NCBI GenBank assembly: GCA_029204225.1
Contig: CM055096.1
Coordinates: forward strand, 42,096,901 to 42,154,900
Origin: Diphasiastrum complanatum
Lineage: Eukaryota; Streptophyta; Lycopodiopsida; Lycopodiales; Lycopodiaceae
DNA length: 58,000 bases
Direction of reading: 5' to 3'
Made by a program: the position numbers and the translations under genes. The first letter of the stretch is position 1. Each line of letters starts with the position of its first letter. Below the pieces are notes generated by a model, which did not search any database, was not told the origin of the DNA, and saw nothing but the letters and a program-made list of their open reading frames with translations. This document shows, piece after piece, positions 51,701-58,000 of this stretch.

Positions 51701-54700
51701 TTGTGATACATTCATGCTTTTGTAGGGCAGCACCTTGGACTTTCTGTAGCAATGTTCTCAAATCAATTTTTGGGGTTTATGGACAACAAAAGATCATTGC
51801 TGCAGCTTGTACATAGCATGATTATTTTCCACATTTCTATGAGTTGCTTGCTTTCTTTGCAGGTAGTGAATGAGCTTGCTGATGTGCACTGTCCAGTGGT
51901 GGAGATGTCGACAAGGTCAAAATTGTGCTGTCTGAGCTGGAATAAGTACCTAAAGGGGCATATTGCTAGTAGCGATTATGAAGGAGTTCTAACAGTGTGG
52001 GATGTAAATGCTTGTCAAGTAATCTACATTCACCTTCCCTTTTTTAAACCTTTAAGATTCATCATACTGTACTGTTCATTGGTGTAACTGCCTGGATTCA
52101 GTGGGACCAGTCTTGTAGCTGTGCGCGCCTTTCTTTCAGTTCAAAACCTTGTCATCTTGCAGAGTATCATGGAATACGAGGAGCATGAGAAGAGGGCATG
52201 GAGCGTTGATTTTTCCCGGACAGAGCCCTCAATGCTTGCTTCTGGGAGTGATGATGGCAAGGTTGATGTTGACTTCTTGGACAGTTACGCAGCGTTCTTT
52301 TTTTTATCAAGCAGATTGTTGAAGTTTAAATTGAATGGGTCTAGCTGATTCGTTTATGAGCTTGAAAATTCACGCTGAAAGTTCACTCAATGCAGCATTC
52401 AGTTTGAAGGATCTGGTGCTGGTTGTATAGAATACTTCGTTCTAGCTCAACTTGTGTAACAGTCTGGCATGACTTAAAGTATAATTACATATCATCAAAT
52501 CGTGAAATCTATGCAGGTAAAGATCTGGTGTACAAAGCAAGAGAAAAGTGTGACAACTATAGACATGAAAGCAAACATCTGCTGTGTCAAGTATAGCCCT
52601 GACTCTAGCAATTTTTTGGCGGTAAGACAAAATGCTTTGGGACGTTGTGTTTCTGGCAGTGCCACTAGCAATAAAATTTTGTGATGGGGAGTCATTCTTT
52701 CTCTCCTTTTCCCAATATTGCTCTGAAATCTGGTGTTCTCGTGTTAATTTTTTAGGTAGGGTCAGCCGATCATCACATCCATTATTTTGACCTTCGGAAA
52801 GCCCATTCTCCTCTGCATATATTCAGTGGTCACCGGAAAACAGTTTCCTACATCAAATTCATTTCCTCAAATGAGCTGGCATCTGCATCCACTGATAGCA
52901 CGCTGCGCATATGGGATGTACATGCCAATTCTCCTGTGCGTGTAAATGTGATTCAATTTTAAGCTCAATGTTACGAGTAGATTGCAAGTACAGGGAGTTC
53001 TTTGTGCTTGGTTAACAATTTTCCATTCTGGTAAATTAGTAACAAAGTTTGATGCTAGGTGAGAAGATATTCTTTTCTAGAATGCATGAGCATGCTTGTT
53101 GATATGACTATGAAACAAAACGTTTAGCAGAGAAGCCAAAAAATTCTAGCTGTGTTAAGGAAAATTTTCCCGTATTATGTAGAGGTTATTGTTGGACAAT
53201 CATGCCATTATTTCTTTAAACAATCCAGCAGACGTAGGTGAATGAAGAGTAGATGATAATTACAACTCTAACAAAGACCATACAACTGTGTGATCACTAT
53301 AGTTTGGGCTCTTGAGGTCAGAAGATGCCTAATGACTGCGATTTATTGGCTCACTGGCTGATTAGTGTGGTAAGAATAAAGCATCAAATAAGGTTTGTAA
53401 CTTTGATGACTTGATTAGTTATCACTATTATGCTTCCTTGCATTGGAGGTTTGTCATATCTTAATATTGTGACAGGATACATATGTAAGTTAATGCCTAG
53501 TTATCACTATTAGGCTTCGTTGCATTGGAAGTTTGTCATATTTTAATATTGTGAAATATACATATGTAAGTTATTGCCTATCATAGTTCCTAGGAATAGT
53601 ATGGAACAGTTCCGTACAGTTCCTAAGGTACCTTAGGAACGGTTCCTAGGAAACTTTTTGTTTAAAAAAAAAAGACATTGTTTGAGAACTAACTGTGGTT
53701 TAGGAAATCCGTTTAGAAAAATGATTAGATCAATGTTTTCGAGGTTTTTGTGCATAAAAAACGGGTTCATGTTCTTGTTCCGAGGCTCTTGTTCCTAAGT
53801 TGAAACACAAATTAAAGAATGCTCTTAGGAATAGGAATAGGAACAAGAATAGAACTTAGGAATAGGAACAGGAATAGGTGTGAAGATTTTGCAAAATCTA
53901 GCTTGATTAGTTTATACTTTCATGTACATATGTAAACCTCACATGTGTGGAGCATGTTCTCACATGTGGAGGGTAGGCCTAATCACTTTAGTTCATTTAT
54001 GTTGAGTTTGAATAGTCAATAGGCCTCAAACTTGAGATCTAGTGAGATAGTGACATTTGTCACATGATGTTAGGATTGAATTCCATCTATTTGGCCCAAT
54101 CACATGTAGAGGCACAGATCACAAGGCCAATCACTTTAAGAGGTGCACATCATGAGGCCCAATCAAATTGTGAGGTGCAAATTTACTAAAATCAAGTTTT
54201 TGGCATTTGTTTGGAAGTAGGTTGGGCACCCAACCTGTTGACTTTTGCCAAAGGGCACCAAATCTTGGTGGTTGCATCAAAAAACTCAAGGTGACATTGT
54301 CAATCTAGGTTCTGAGAGTTCTAGATGAGATTTTGAGATCCTAGTCACATTGTGTCACTCCTACTCATAGTTCTTGAGTGTTTTTTGGCTTGAATTAGAG
54401 TCATAGAGGTTTGTGAAACTTGTGTTTGGTGTGTGATCCAAATTATCTTGGAGTTTCTTCTTTTGTGAAAGGCAAGATCTAGTAAACCAAGTCAGCTCTG
54501 TTCCATTAAATGTTCAAGGCATGAAAGAAGGCATTAGGTCAAATCAACCACAAAGTGTAGACTCAGGTTCCAAAAACACTAAGGTATTATTTGATCCATG
54601 AGTAACTTGGATCGCTAAATACTCTCTCACGTTGGCATCACCGAGGAAACGAGGCCCACTTATGAAGGATATGAGTTTTATTAAACAGCTGGCAAGATTC

Positions 54701-57700
54701 TTCCAAATGAAGCTTCCCCTGAATTGGGAACCTTCGTGCAAACTGAGTGATGCCCCGCAGTCTGGCTTCAGGACAAAGTAGAGGATATGAGGAAGATGAA
54801 TCTGTGACAAAGTCCAGAAGAATGGTCTTCCAAGGATGATCGGCCACCTTCAGACCTAGGACCTTCCAATACATGTGTTATTGATTTGTAATGAATGGGT
54901 CATCGATGCCCAATTCACTTGCCTCTTTAGGAGTAACACGAATCTCCAAGAAGTAAACTTTCTGTCTTTCTTCCAATGAAAGAGCGTGAGTTGATTAAGC
55001 TGTTTATAGGCCTTAAGTAAAGCAGTTCAAGCTGCTCTGTGCTACTGCACAGTTCATGCTTCGCGCCTTGAGTTTTGAGGAGTCTGTCCACACAATCCAC
55101 ACTACACCATCAACCCTTATAATACGGTTCCTCAAGTATAGTGACGTCATTTAATCGGGAGGCTTTTATGTTGTACTTTCCTATTGTTTTCATTAGAGTT
55201 GGGGTGGTATAGTGAAACTCAGTGCACATAAAAAAATACATAAGGATGCCATCAAGATATTGTTAACCACTCTAACCTGAACAGCAAAGGAGTAATTGGG
55301 ATCCCTGGCAACCTTCTTTTACATGATTCAGTAAACCAGCAAAATCTCTCGTTTTGAGCTTAAAGAGACTCCATAGGAGAGACCCAGGAACCTCGTTATC
55401 TTACCATGAGGAACAATGTAGAACCTAGCCAATCTGGTGAGTTTTTGTGAGAAAGAACCAGAAATTCAAATTTGGACCAGTAACAATAGAGGAGCACTAT
55501 TCCAAAATGTGAAGGGAGTTTTTGGCAGAAGTTTGATGCAACCCCAGGAAAATGTTACGGTCATAAAAACAAGCTGAGAGCTCCAATGGGAGAAGGGATA
55601 TTCGTGAAAGACAATATATTAAGAGCACACACAAGCAGTTCAGTGGCTGTTGTGGATTAACTGCGGGGGCAAGAGGGCACCCCTACCTAGTCCAACATTT
55701 TATAGGGAAGAATTAAGAAATTACTCAATTGAACTGAATCTTTCCTTTTCGTAAAGAAAATTTCCTTGCCTTCCAACAACTTTCTCACCCCCTTACGCCC
55801 CTCCCATACAAAGCACTTTTTCAGCAACTTGCATTCCCTTTTGTCCCCTATCGAAATGAGAATCCGGGACTTTGAATTTTCTACGAATGAGTTTGCCACG
55901 TGTGTTGTGTGAGCTCTAGCCTCTGCATCTCACAGCATTCCTCTCTATCTTTCCCAACATGCTGTGCATCGACATAGGCTCTTTTGGTATCCCCAACAAT
56001 AAAGTGCTCATCTCTACTCAACGTTAAAGAGCCCATTTTATTGTTGTCTTCATCCATTGAATCTCCCATGTTGGACAATTCTAGAGGGACTGCCAAATGG
56101 GATATCATCATCACGAATCTTTGCATTGTCCTAAAGAACTTCTATACTAACGTCCTTTTAATCATCCTGACTTTCTTCCTCCTCTATACTCTTGTCAACA
56201 ATCTTCTTTTGGTAGCGTATCGACTACGAACCCTATCATATTAAATTGATGTCTGTTTTGAAGTTGCAGGTTTCGCTCCACATCTATGGAATGAAAGGTG
56301 TAATGGACGTATTTAACATATTAGAGAATGGGATATTTATCTATTTTTTTTCGTTTAACTAAAAAAAAACACATTGGAGCAATCTCACTCTGTATACCAG
56401 AGAAGTTAGAACTAAGATCATTTTTTTATTGAAGCATGGTTATACTCTATGATAGAATATAAACGTTCAAATCATTCTCCCACATGGTATGTAGTAGAAT
56501 ACTCATTTTTTAAAAATTAGGGGTCATTAGAAACTATGATTTAAATGTCAACATACTACGTCAAAATCCAGTGTGTTCTACCCTAAATATGCGGAATATG
56601 CTTTGAACGATTGGGTTTGGTTAAAATAATATCACAAGTGCCACGAGGAGGATTATGGAAAAAACTGGAAAAAATCGTCTCAATAGCTTGAGCATTCATT
56701 GGGTTTAGGGCTTACGGACTTGAGAGGGGTTTAAACTTTAAGGAACTATAGGGCAAGACAAGAATAGCTACTTATCATATAGAAACAAGAAGCAAAGTGA
56801 GATGTTCATAATTGCAAAAACCAGGCAGTGAACCAAAAAGACGACGTTCATTGATGTAGCCTGCACAAGTTAGAAACCATTTCAGCGAGAAATTCCAAAA
56901 TATGAAAGACATGACTGACTACTCAAAAAACAAACTCTATACCAAATAAAAATAAAACTGGTATAAAATGAATCTCTTAGTATATGGTTGTGTTAACTCT
57001 CATATCCACTTAAAAAAACCCACCCATGAAACTATTGCTCACCTGATCTAGTTTCTTGGGAGCACAATCCTGACCCCTCTTTGGAGCTAGATGAGTATGC
57101 ATGTCATAATCTCTACATTGTCATTGCTCAGTTGTCTGCCTTGGCCTCTGCTGCTACCTGAGGCTGAGTTGAAACCTTTGGGCCTCCTTGTCAAGCTCTT
57201 AAGCTCGGTGATTTCCTTAGTGCCAACACATTGCCATCGGTTTTGCGTACTAGCTTTGCTCTCCATTCCTTTGATATTCACTTTTTACTATGTTTGTGAC
57301 TTATTTCATACATAGGAAACAAATTGTGTTCCATCCGATTGAAATGAACCCCCCCCCCTCCTCGGTACATTTGGATCGACGCTCAATAGTTATATTAAAA
57401 CCTTTTCACCATATTGGACAGGAAATAGCGCCTAAATAATTCCTTGGGGATGGTGCACTGTACATATAGTTTTGTAGTAGGGGTTCACCAGTTGGCTATG
57501 CGTTTTAGATAGGTTTTTGCTGTCGTATCATCAATTCAATATCAGCTCCATTTGCCCTGCGTCATTGTATGTGTGCAATTTCTTGTTTGATGTCACTGGT
57601 AAACATTGGATTTGGCAACTCCTTTTTATATCATCACTTGAAACTCTTATGTTGTGCAGTTAACAATTTCTTTGTTAGATTGTTTACAATCAGATGTTCT

Positions 57701-58000
57701 CCTAGAGATCTTTAACTGTAATCATCCTATTATTGTAGGTTGAGTATCATTTTTTGACCAAACTACTAAGCTGATCGAAAACCTGCTATGGATGCATGCA
57801 AAATTTCTGAACTTGACTAATCACATCAAAAATCGGTTCCATCTGTTAGAAAGTAGCCAACCATATCCTTTGAAGCTAAGCTGATGAGACTATTTGTTGG
57901 TAAAAAAAATTCCTTCAATGTGCAGGTGCGCATCTTGAAGGGTCATACAAATGAAAAAAACTTTGTTGGCCTAACAGTCAACAGTGAATTTATTGCTTGT
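12475..58000 (+). CDS. COP1: COP1 E3 ubiquitin ligase (12 exons seen, 3' end outside window)
   Basis: RING-type ubiquitin ligase that, in plants, works with SPA proteins in a CUL4-DDB1 complex in the nucleus and degrades light-signalling factors such as HY5. Exons: 12475-12792, 12938-13015, 16840-16995, 17376-17744, 19471-19634, 20021-20086, 35652-35730, 51863-52018, 52163-52261, 52517-52621, 52756-52935, 57926-58000 (open). All internal junctions are GT-AG and in phase. Domains: C3HC4 RING at residues about 52-89 (C52, C55, C67, H69, C72, C75, C86, C89); coiled coil about 136-215; bipartite nuclear signal KKRR 300-303 with KRR 318-320; WD40 repeats from about 362 on, including [46 protein letters not shown] and [16 protein letters not shown]. 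The N terminus before the RING is unlike COP1 proteins I know. An in-frame ATG at 12496 is the alternative start. No stop or frameshift in any exon. Confidence 0.97.
12938..13015 (+). CDS. COP1: COP1 exon 2
   Basis: 26 codons starting ILKKAS and ending LAFQQ, the linker between RING and coiled coil. Acceptor TATCAG, donor CAG|GTCCAC. Intron 1 before it is 145 bp. Confidence 0.9.
13740..14500 (-). pseudogene. Ty1/copia relic (RT and RNase H) in COP1 intron 2
   Basis: On the minus strand, from right to left: remnants of the RT N terminus with TGFKWVFK near 14350, [12 protein letters not shown] near 14120, [16 protein letters not shown] near 14070, then RNase H with QTHRDCTS and [11 protein letters not shown] near 13850-13950. 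Frames change several times. Intron 2 on either side (13016-13739) carries no other recognisable element. Confidence 0.75.
14501..16839. other. Remainder of COP1 intron 2
   Basis: AT-rich. The part to about 15650 may hold more copia-derived sequence, since it reads like a decayed minus-strand element, but no motif is secure. About 16040-16839 looks like ordinary plant intron. Confidence 0.35.
16840..16995 (+). CDS. COP1: COP1 exon 3: first half of the coiled coil
   Basis: 52 codons from [16 protein letters not shown] to KQEEFNE. Heptad-like Leu spacing and charged residues fit the COP1 coiled coil used for dimerisation and SPA binding. Acceptor ATACAG, donor GAG|GTTAGT. Intron 2 before it is 3824 bp. 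Confidence 0.93.
17376..17744 (+). CDS. COP1: COP1 exon 4: coiled coil end, linker, first half of NLS
   Basis: 123 codons. It begins [19 protein letters not shown], continues through a Ser-, Gln- and Asn-rich linker and ends AKKRRVLAQ, the first basic cluster of the bipartite nuclear signal. Acceptor AACAG, donor CAG|GTGACA. Confidence 0.93.
18849..19232 (+). repeat. Imperfect tandem duplication in COP1 intron 4, period about 187
   Basis: Two consecutive copies begin GTTGAAATCTTT (18849 and about 19036) and share AAGCTATCAAA, GTAATTCTTGTGGCCT, CAGTAAAAC, ACTCTCCTAGCTTA, GAAATCACCA and GCCATCAA in the same order with scattered substitutions and small indels. Confidence 0.85.
19471..19634 (+). 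CDS. COP1: COP1 exon 5: second half of NLS, linker to WD40
   Basis: Starts [13 protein letters not shown], the conserved second basic cluster, and ends in [12 protein letters not shown] plus two bases of a Ser codon (phase 2). Acceptor GCTGTAG, donor CAG|GTATGT. Confidence 0.93.
20021..20086 (+). CDS. COP1: COP1 exon 6: start of WD40 domain
   Basis: Completes the split Ser codon, then reads [21 protein letters not shown] and ends with two bases of another Ser codon. Acceptor ATTACAG, donor CAG|GTCAGT. It is followed by the 15.6-kb intron 6. Confidence 0.93.
20087..20569 (+). other. Start of COP1 intron 6 before the transposon nest
   Basis: Ordinary intron sequence after the exon 6 donor. 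Chromovirus similarity starts abruptly near 20570. Confidence 0.45.
20570..20779 (-). mobile_element. Chromovirus copy B, left fragment
   Basis: Matches 22411-22620 of copy A almost base for base (minus-strand protein [20 protein letters not shown], upstream of the integrase zinc domain). It stops at 20779 where the LTR of copy A begins, and copy B resumes at 27120. The end near 20570 is an abrupt truncation: the rest of integrase and the 3' LTR of copy B are absent. Confidence 0.85.
20780..21137 (-). repeat. 3' LTR of chromovirus A, 358 bp
   Basis: On the minus strand it starts TGTTACGAGCTCGTAAC and ends GGATCTATTACA. It is complete, directly follows the polypurine tract, and is rich in palindromes (20885-20896, 20905-20933, 21121-21136). 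Short + strand reading frames across it are not genes. Confidence 0.92.
20905..20933. promoter_or_regulatory. G-box hairpin in the LTR
   Basis: Arms GTCGGCCACGT and ACGTGGCCGAC are perfect reverse complements around the 7-base loop GGCACTG. The left arm plus loop forms a CACGTG G-box and the right arm adds another ACGTG. The arms are also perfect in copy B (from about 30595) and carry one mismatch in the 5' LTR of copy A. Confidence 0.75.
21138..21151 (-). other. Polypurine tract of chromovirus A
   Basis: Reads AAGGGGGAGGGAG on the minus strand directly before the LTR start, as required for plus-strand priming in reverse transcription. Confidence 0.85.
21149..24308 (-). pseudogene. Chromovirus A pol: RT, RNase H, integrase, chromodomain
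   Basis: RT at 23371-23922 has [24 protein letters not shown] and the [12 protein letters not shown] catalytic box; a Gly normally found in the following family motif MPFGLTNAP is Arg here. RNase H at about 22800-23160 has [10 protein letters not shown] and YEKELFSI. Integrase: zinc domain with H-x-H and CQKC near 22300-22400, catalytic Asp in SMDFIVGLP, second Asp in IVSDRDSKF, Glu in [10 protein letters not shown]. The chromodomain at 21152-21310 contains [16 protein letters not shown]. Breaks: a single-base insertion in an A-run near 22050 shifts frame between integrase halves, stops and small indels lie at 23160-23370, and the RT start is shifted near 23920. Confidence 0.92.
24351..25832 (-). 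pseudogene. Chromovirus A gag and protease
   Basis: Gag N terminus at 25563-25832 (acidic, [14 protein letters not shown]), capsid-like segment at 25018-25455 ([20 protein letters not shown]), zinc knuckle [14 protein letters not shown] near 24855-24896, then an aspartic protease with [15 protein letters not shown] and DIVLGRDWL. The active site reads DDGA where DSGA or DTGA is commoner; copy B also has DDGA, so it is a family trait and not damage. Frames break between 25455 and 25563 and near 25100. Confidence 0.88.
25833..26768 (-). other. Leader region of chromovirus A
   Basis: A long noncoding stretch between primer-binding site and gag, nearly 0.9 kb. Its gag-proximal part matches copy B at about 30424-30556; the rest is deleted from copy B. 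Confidence 0.7.
26769..26780 (-). other. Primer-binding site of chromovirus A
   Basis: TGGTATCAGAGC on the minus strand, an exact match to the 3' end complement of plant initiator tRNA-Met, one base from the LTR end. Confidence 0.9.
26782..27119 (-). repeat. 5' LTR of chromovirus A, outer end missing
   Basis: About 98% identical to 20780-21137 by eye. The last 20 or so outer bases, including the terminal palindrome, are gone, and copy B coding sequence follows directly. Confidence 0.9.
27192..28636 (-). pseudogene. Chromovirus B pol: RT and RNase H
   Basis: RT start in 28376-28636 and 28260-28469 (overlapping, frameshifted) with CVDYRALNK. The largest piece is 27441-28178, with [35 protein letters not shown] and [10 protein letters not shown]. 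27192-27380 has the end of RNase H and [13 protein letters not shown]. Stops near 28260 and 27440 and the insertion of copy A disable it. Confidence 0.9.
28645..30423 (-). pseudogene. Chromovirus B gag and protease
   Basis: Gag N terminus 30130-30423 starts [20 protein letters not shown], the probable natural start. Capsid 29458-30129 is intact over 223 codons. Zinc knuckle [14 protein letters not shown] near 29350-29391, then protease with [11 protein letters not shown] and [12 protein letters not shown]. Stops near 30129 and 29458 separate the pieces. Less broken than copy A in gag. Confidence 0.88.
30557..30827 (-). repeat. Partial 5' LTR of chromovirus B
   Basis: Matches the outer 270 bp of the copy A LTR and ends with the terminal GAGCTCGTAACA at 30827. 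The inner 90 or so bases are deleted. Copia sequence follows at 30828. Confidence 0.88.
30828..31910 (-). pseudogene. Ty1/copia relic interrupted by chromovirus B
   Basis: Minus strand, right to left: the integrase tail/linker (31482-31910, with [13 protein letters not shown]), the RT N terminus (31183-31401: [40 protein letters not shown]), then RT sequence to about 30945 and a segment resembling the RT catalytic region, with LYVAR in place of LYVDD, against the end of the chromovirus B LTR. The rest of this element is not found left of the nest. Confidence 0.85.
31911..32899. other. Unassigned part of intron 6
   Basis: Could contain the leader or LTR of the gag relic that follows, but I found no primer-binding site or paired repeat. 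Confidence 0.3.
32900..33690 (+). pseudogene. Ty3/gypsy-type gag relic
   Basis: One + strand frame from ATG at 32900 reads [20 protein letters not shown], then after an in-frame TAG near 33017 continues with [38 protein letters not shown] and [12 protein letters not shown], the typical order of a plant gypsy capsid. Further stops lie near 33338-33380; the same frame then resumes with [20 protein letters not shown]. No pol follows. It is unrelated in sequence to the chromoviruses next to it and in the opposite orientation. Confidence 0.8.
33691..35651. other. Unassigned 3' part of COP1 intron 6
   Basis: AT-rich, with no secure transposon or RNA motif. It ends in a T-rich tract and the exon 7 acceptor. 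Confidence 0.35.
35652..35730 (+). CDS. COP1: COP1 exon 7: WD40 repeat segment
   Basis: The single T at 35652 completes the Ser codon from exon 6; then [19 protein letters not shown] and KIFEFST follow. An isolated 79-bp exon between two introns of about 16 kb. Acceptor TTTATAG, donor ACG|GTATGC. Phase and protein continuity make the assignment firm despite the distance. Confidence 0.92.
35731..36553 (+). other. Start of COP1 intron 7, unassigned
   Basis: No recognisable feature. Confidence 0.35.
36554..36835. mobile_element. Inverted-repeat element, 282 bp
   Basis: The left end ATAGTTGC then CCAGAAACG is mirrored at the right end by CGTTTCTGG and GCAACTAT, with an extra GATGGGGGTTT-like insert in the right arm. 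The interior repeats AGAAACG / CGTTTCT words. No coding capacity; no target duplication could be found by eye. Confidence 0.5.
36836..37484. other. Unassigned intron 7 sequence
   Basis: AT-rich, with no recognisable element. Confidence 0.35.
37485..37558. repeat. Perfect 37-bp tandem duplication
   Basis: The unit starting GGGAGAATAACGATCTCCAC occurs twice head to tail without a mismatch (37485-37521 and 37522-37558). Confidence 0.97.
37559..39840. other. Unassigned intron 7 sequence
   Basis: Contains a short hairpin, CATGTTCC / GGAACATG, near 38097-38128. Otherwise nothing recognisable. Confidence 0.3.
39841..40260 (+). pseudogene. Ty1/copia-type gag relic
   Basis: ATG at 39841 opens a frame with [18 protein letters not shown] and [11 protein letters not shown], the N-terminal signature of plant copia Gag (L-D-G-x-N-Y-x-x-W). 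It is frameshifted near 40030. Downstream remnants such as [21 protein letters not shown] fit the continuing gag. Confidence 0.7.
40261..42256. other. Unassigned intron 7 sequence
   Basis: May include decayed copia sequence downstream of the gag relic. No secure motif. Confidence 0.3.
42257..42330. repeat. Fragment related to the 36554 inverted-repeat element
   Basis: Begins ATAGTTGCCCA and then alternates CATTTCTGGG, CCCAGAAATGCG and GTAGAAACGC words like those at the ends of 36554-36835. No second end is apparent. Confidence 0.4.
42331..44306. other. Unassigned intron 7 sequence
   Basis: No recognisable element. Confidence 0.3.
44307..44826. repeat. Imperfect tandem duplication, period about 248
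   Basis: Two consecutive copies start CCTCTTGACTTC (44307 and 44555) and share TCATCCTCTAAG, GGCTCCATAC, CTACATAGCACA, CTCTTGGCATG, CTCTCCTAGCT and TATTTGAGAGAT in order. Divergence is visible, so it is not recent. Confidence 0.85.
44827..48581. other. Unassigned intron 7 sequence
   Basis: No secure coding motif on either strand. A 9-bp-arm hairpin, GTGCTCTAT / ATAGAGCAC, lies at 47390-47417. Confidence 0.3.
48582..48757. repeat. Perfect 88-bp tandem duplication with G-box
   Basis: The unit from TTGGCTTTAACTCC to GGACAGTACC is repeated head to tail without a mismatch (48582-48669, 48670-48757). Each copy contains the palindrome CACACGTGTG. It lies next to a copia LTR, on the side where the element's leader would be. 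Confidence 0.97.
48758..49242 (-). mobile_element. Ty1/copia LTR beside the intron 7 element
   Basis: On the minus strand the copia pol relic is followed by GAGGAG and TGTTAAAAATG at 49242, the same LTR start as at 3017 and 7485. The left boundary is approximate. Confidence 0.5.
49359..50345 (-). pseudogene. Ty1/copia pol: RT and RNase H, 5' truncated
   Basis: RT at 49745-50296 with [13 protein letters not shown], the [13 protein letters not shown] catalytic box, YILGIEVI and ITRPDLSF; 183 codons remain open. RNase H at 49359-49739 with [39 protein letters not shown] and [11 protein letters not shown] small frame break near 49740 separates them. On the right the relic ends near 50345, so the N-terminal half of RT, integrase and gag are missing. 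Same broad family as the relics at 3027-3564 and 6981-7466. Confidence 0.93.
50346..51862 (+). other. 3' part of COP1 intron 7
   Basis: No recognisable transposon beyond about 50400. Ordinary intron sequence leading to the exon 8 acceptor. Confidence 0.45.
51863..52018 (+). CDS. COP1: COP1 exon 8: WD40 repeats
   Basis: 52 codons from [20 protein letters not shown] to TVWDVNACQ, with the conserved SSDYEG. Acceptor TTGCAG, donor CAA|GTAATC. Intron 7 before it is 16132 bp. Confidence 0.95.
52163..52261 (+). CDS. COP1: COP1 exon 9: WD40 repeats
   Basis: 33 codons from [19 protein letters not shown] to SGSDDGK, with the Arg and Trp that in Arabidopsis line the Val-Pro peptide-binding face. Acceptor TTGCAG, donor AAG|GTTGAT. 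Confidence 0.95.
52517..52621 (+). CDS. COP1: COP1 exon 10: WD40 repeats
   Basis: 35 codons from [18 protein letters not shown] to SSNFLA. Acceptor ATGCAG, donor GCG|GTAAGA. Confidence 0.95.
52756..52935 (+). CDS. COP1: COP1 exon 11: WD40 repeats
   Basis: 60 codons from [19 protein letters not shown] to [22 protein letters not shown] has Arg where many COP1 proteins have Lys. Acceptor TTTTAG, donor CCT|GTGCGT. Confidence 0.94.
52936..53415 (+). other. Start of COP1 intron 11
   Basis: No recognisable feature. Confidence 0.4.
53416..53580. repeat. Tandem duplication, period 83
   Basis: Two copies start AGTTATCACTATTA (53416 and 53499) and share GCATTGGA, GTTTGTCATAT, TTAATATTGTGA and ACATATGTAAGTTA, with few substitutions. 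Confidence 0.9.
53585..53880. mobile_element. Highly palindromic element with GTTCCTA / TAGGAAC words
   Basis: The left part carries repeated GTTCCTA and TAGGAAC words, including a perfect 22-bp palindrome at 53619-53640 (GTTCCTAAGGT plus its reverse complement). The right part (53815-53877) is built of GGAATAGGAAC-type words, roughly the inverse of the left. The arrangement suggests a MITE-like inverted-repeat element; boundaries and target duplication are not clear. Confidence 0.45.
54540..55420 (-). pseudogene. Possible LINE (non-LTR) reverse transcriptase relic
   Basis: Minus-strand frames at 54638-54874 and 54544-54810 overlap and read like one frameshifted protein, with [14 protein letters not shown] and [15 protein letters not shown]. 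Near 55310 the same strand reads [15 protein letters not shown], reminiscent of the R-Q-G-D-P-L-S-P-x-L-F motif of LINE reverse transcriptases. The order would fit a minus-strand LINE. Stops are frequent and the key GDPLSP residues are mostly changed, so identification is tentative. Confidence 0.35.
55421..57925 (+). other. 3' part of COP1 intron 11
   Basis: No secure feature. A C-rich tract near 57350 stands out from the AT-rich background. Ends at the exon 12 acceptor. Confidence 0.35.
57926..58000 (+). CDS. COP1: COP1 exon 12, cut by window edge
   Basis: 25 codons, [15 protein letters not shown] then [10 protein letters not shown], still open at the edge. By comparison with Arabidopsis COP1 (675 residues), about 70 more residues are expected beyond. 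Acceptor GTGCAG. Confidence 0.94.
   Translation, partial: MRILKGHTNEKNFVGLTVNSEFIAC

Overview
The window is nuclear DNA from a land plant. It holds one recognisable host gene: most of a COP1 orthologue, the RING / coiled-coil / WD40 E3 ubiquitin ligase that represses light signalling. The gene is on the + strand, from a start codon near 12475 to beyond the right edge. I placed twelve exons by matching protein continuity, splice sites and reading phase. They encode about 615 residues, and roughly the last 70 of a normal-length COP1 lie outside the window. The sequence is AT-rich, two introns are about 16 kb, and almost everything else is decayed transposon. This points to a large-genome vascular plant; a fern or a gymnosperm is my inference, and I cannot name the species.

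Layout. Bases 1-10150 are an upstream transposon mosaic: AT microsatellites, a hAT transposase relic split by a small hAT-type element with an 8-bp target duplication, several Ty1/copia fragments in both orientations, a small LTR element inserted in one of them, a copia LTR with the element's 3' end on one side and a primer-binding site on the other, and two MITE-like inverted-repeat elements. The second of these carries a perfect palindromic G-box. Bases about 10151-12474 look like COP1 promoter and 5' leader, with two short upstream ORFs. Exons 1-6 (12475-20086) are fairly compact, although intron 2 holds a copia relic and intron 4 a tandem duplication. Intron 6 (20087-35651) holds a three-level nest. 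Chromovirus (Ty3/gypsy with chromodomain) copy A lies inside a related older copy B, and B abuts the reverse transcriptase region of a copia element. An unrelated gypsy gag relic follows. Intron 7 (35731-51862) holds an inverted-repeat element, copia gag, RT and RNase H relics and several tandem duplications. Exons 8-11 (51863-52935) are compact. Intron 11 (4990 bp) holds a strongly palindromic element and a possible LINE relic. Exon 12 starts at 57926 and runs off the edge.

The exons keep the RING cysteines and histidine, the bipartite nuclear localisation signal (split by intron 4) and the WD40 motifs, and no exon has a stop or frameshift, so the gene looks functional. Every transposon coding region I examined is broken. 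The most interesting theme is that inserted elements bring G-box (CACGTG) motifs, the binding site of bZIP and bHLH factors that COP1 itself controls, both upstream of the gene and inside its largest introns. Any regulatory effect is inference.
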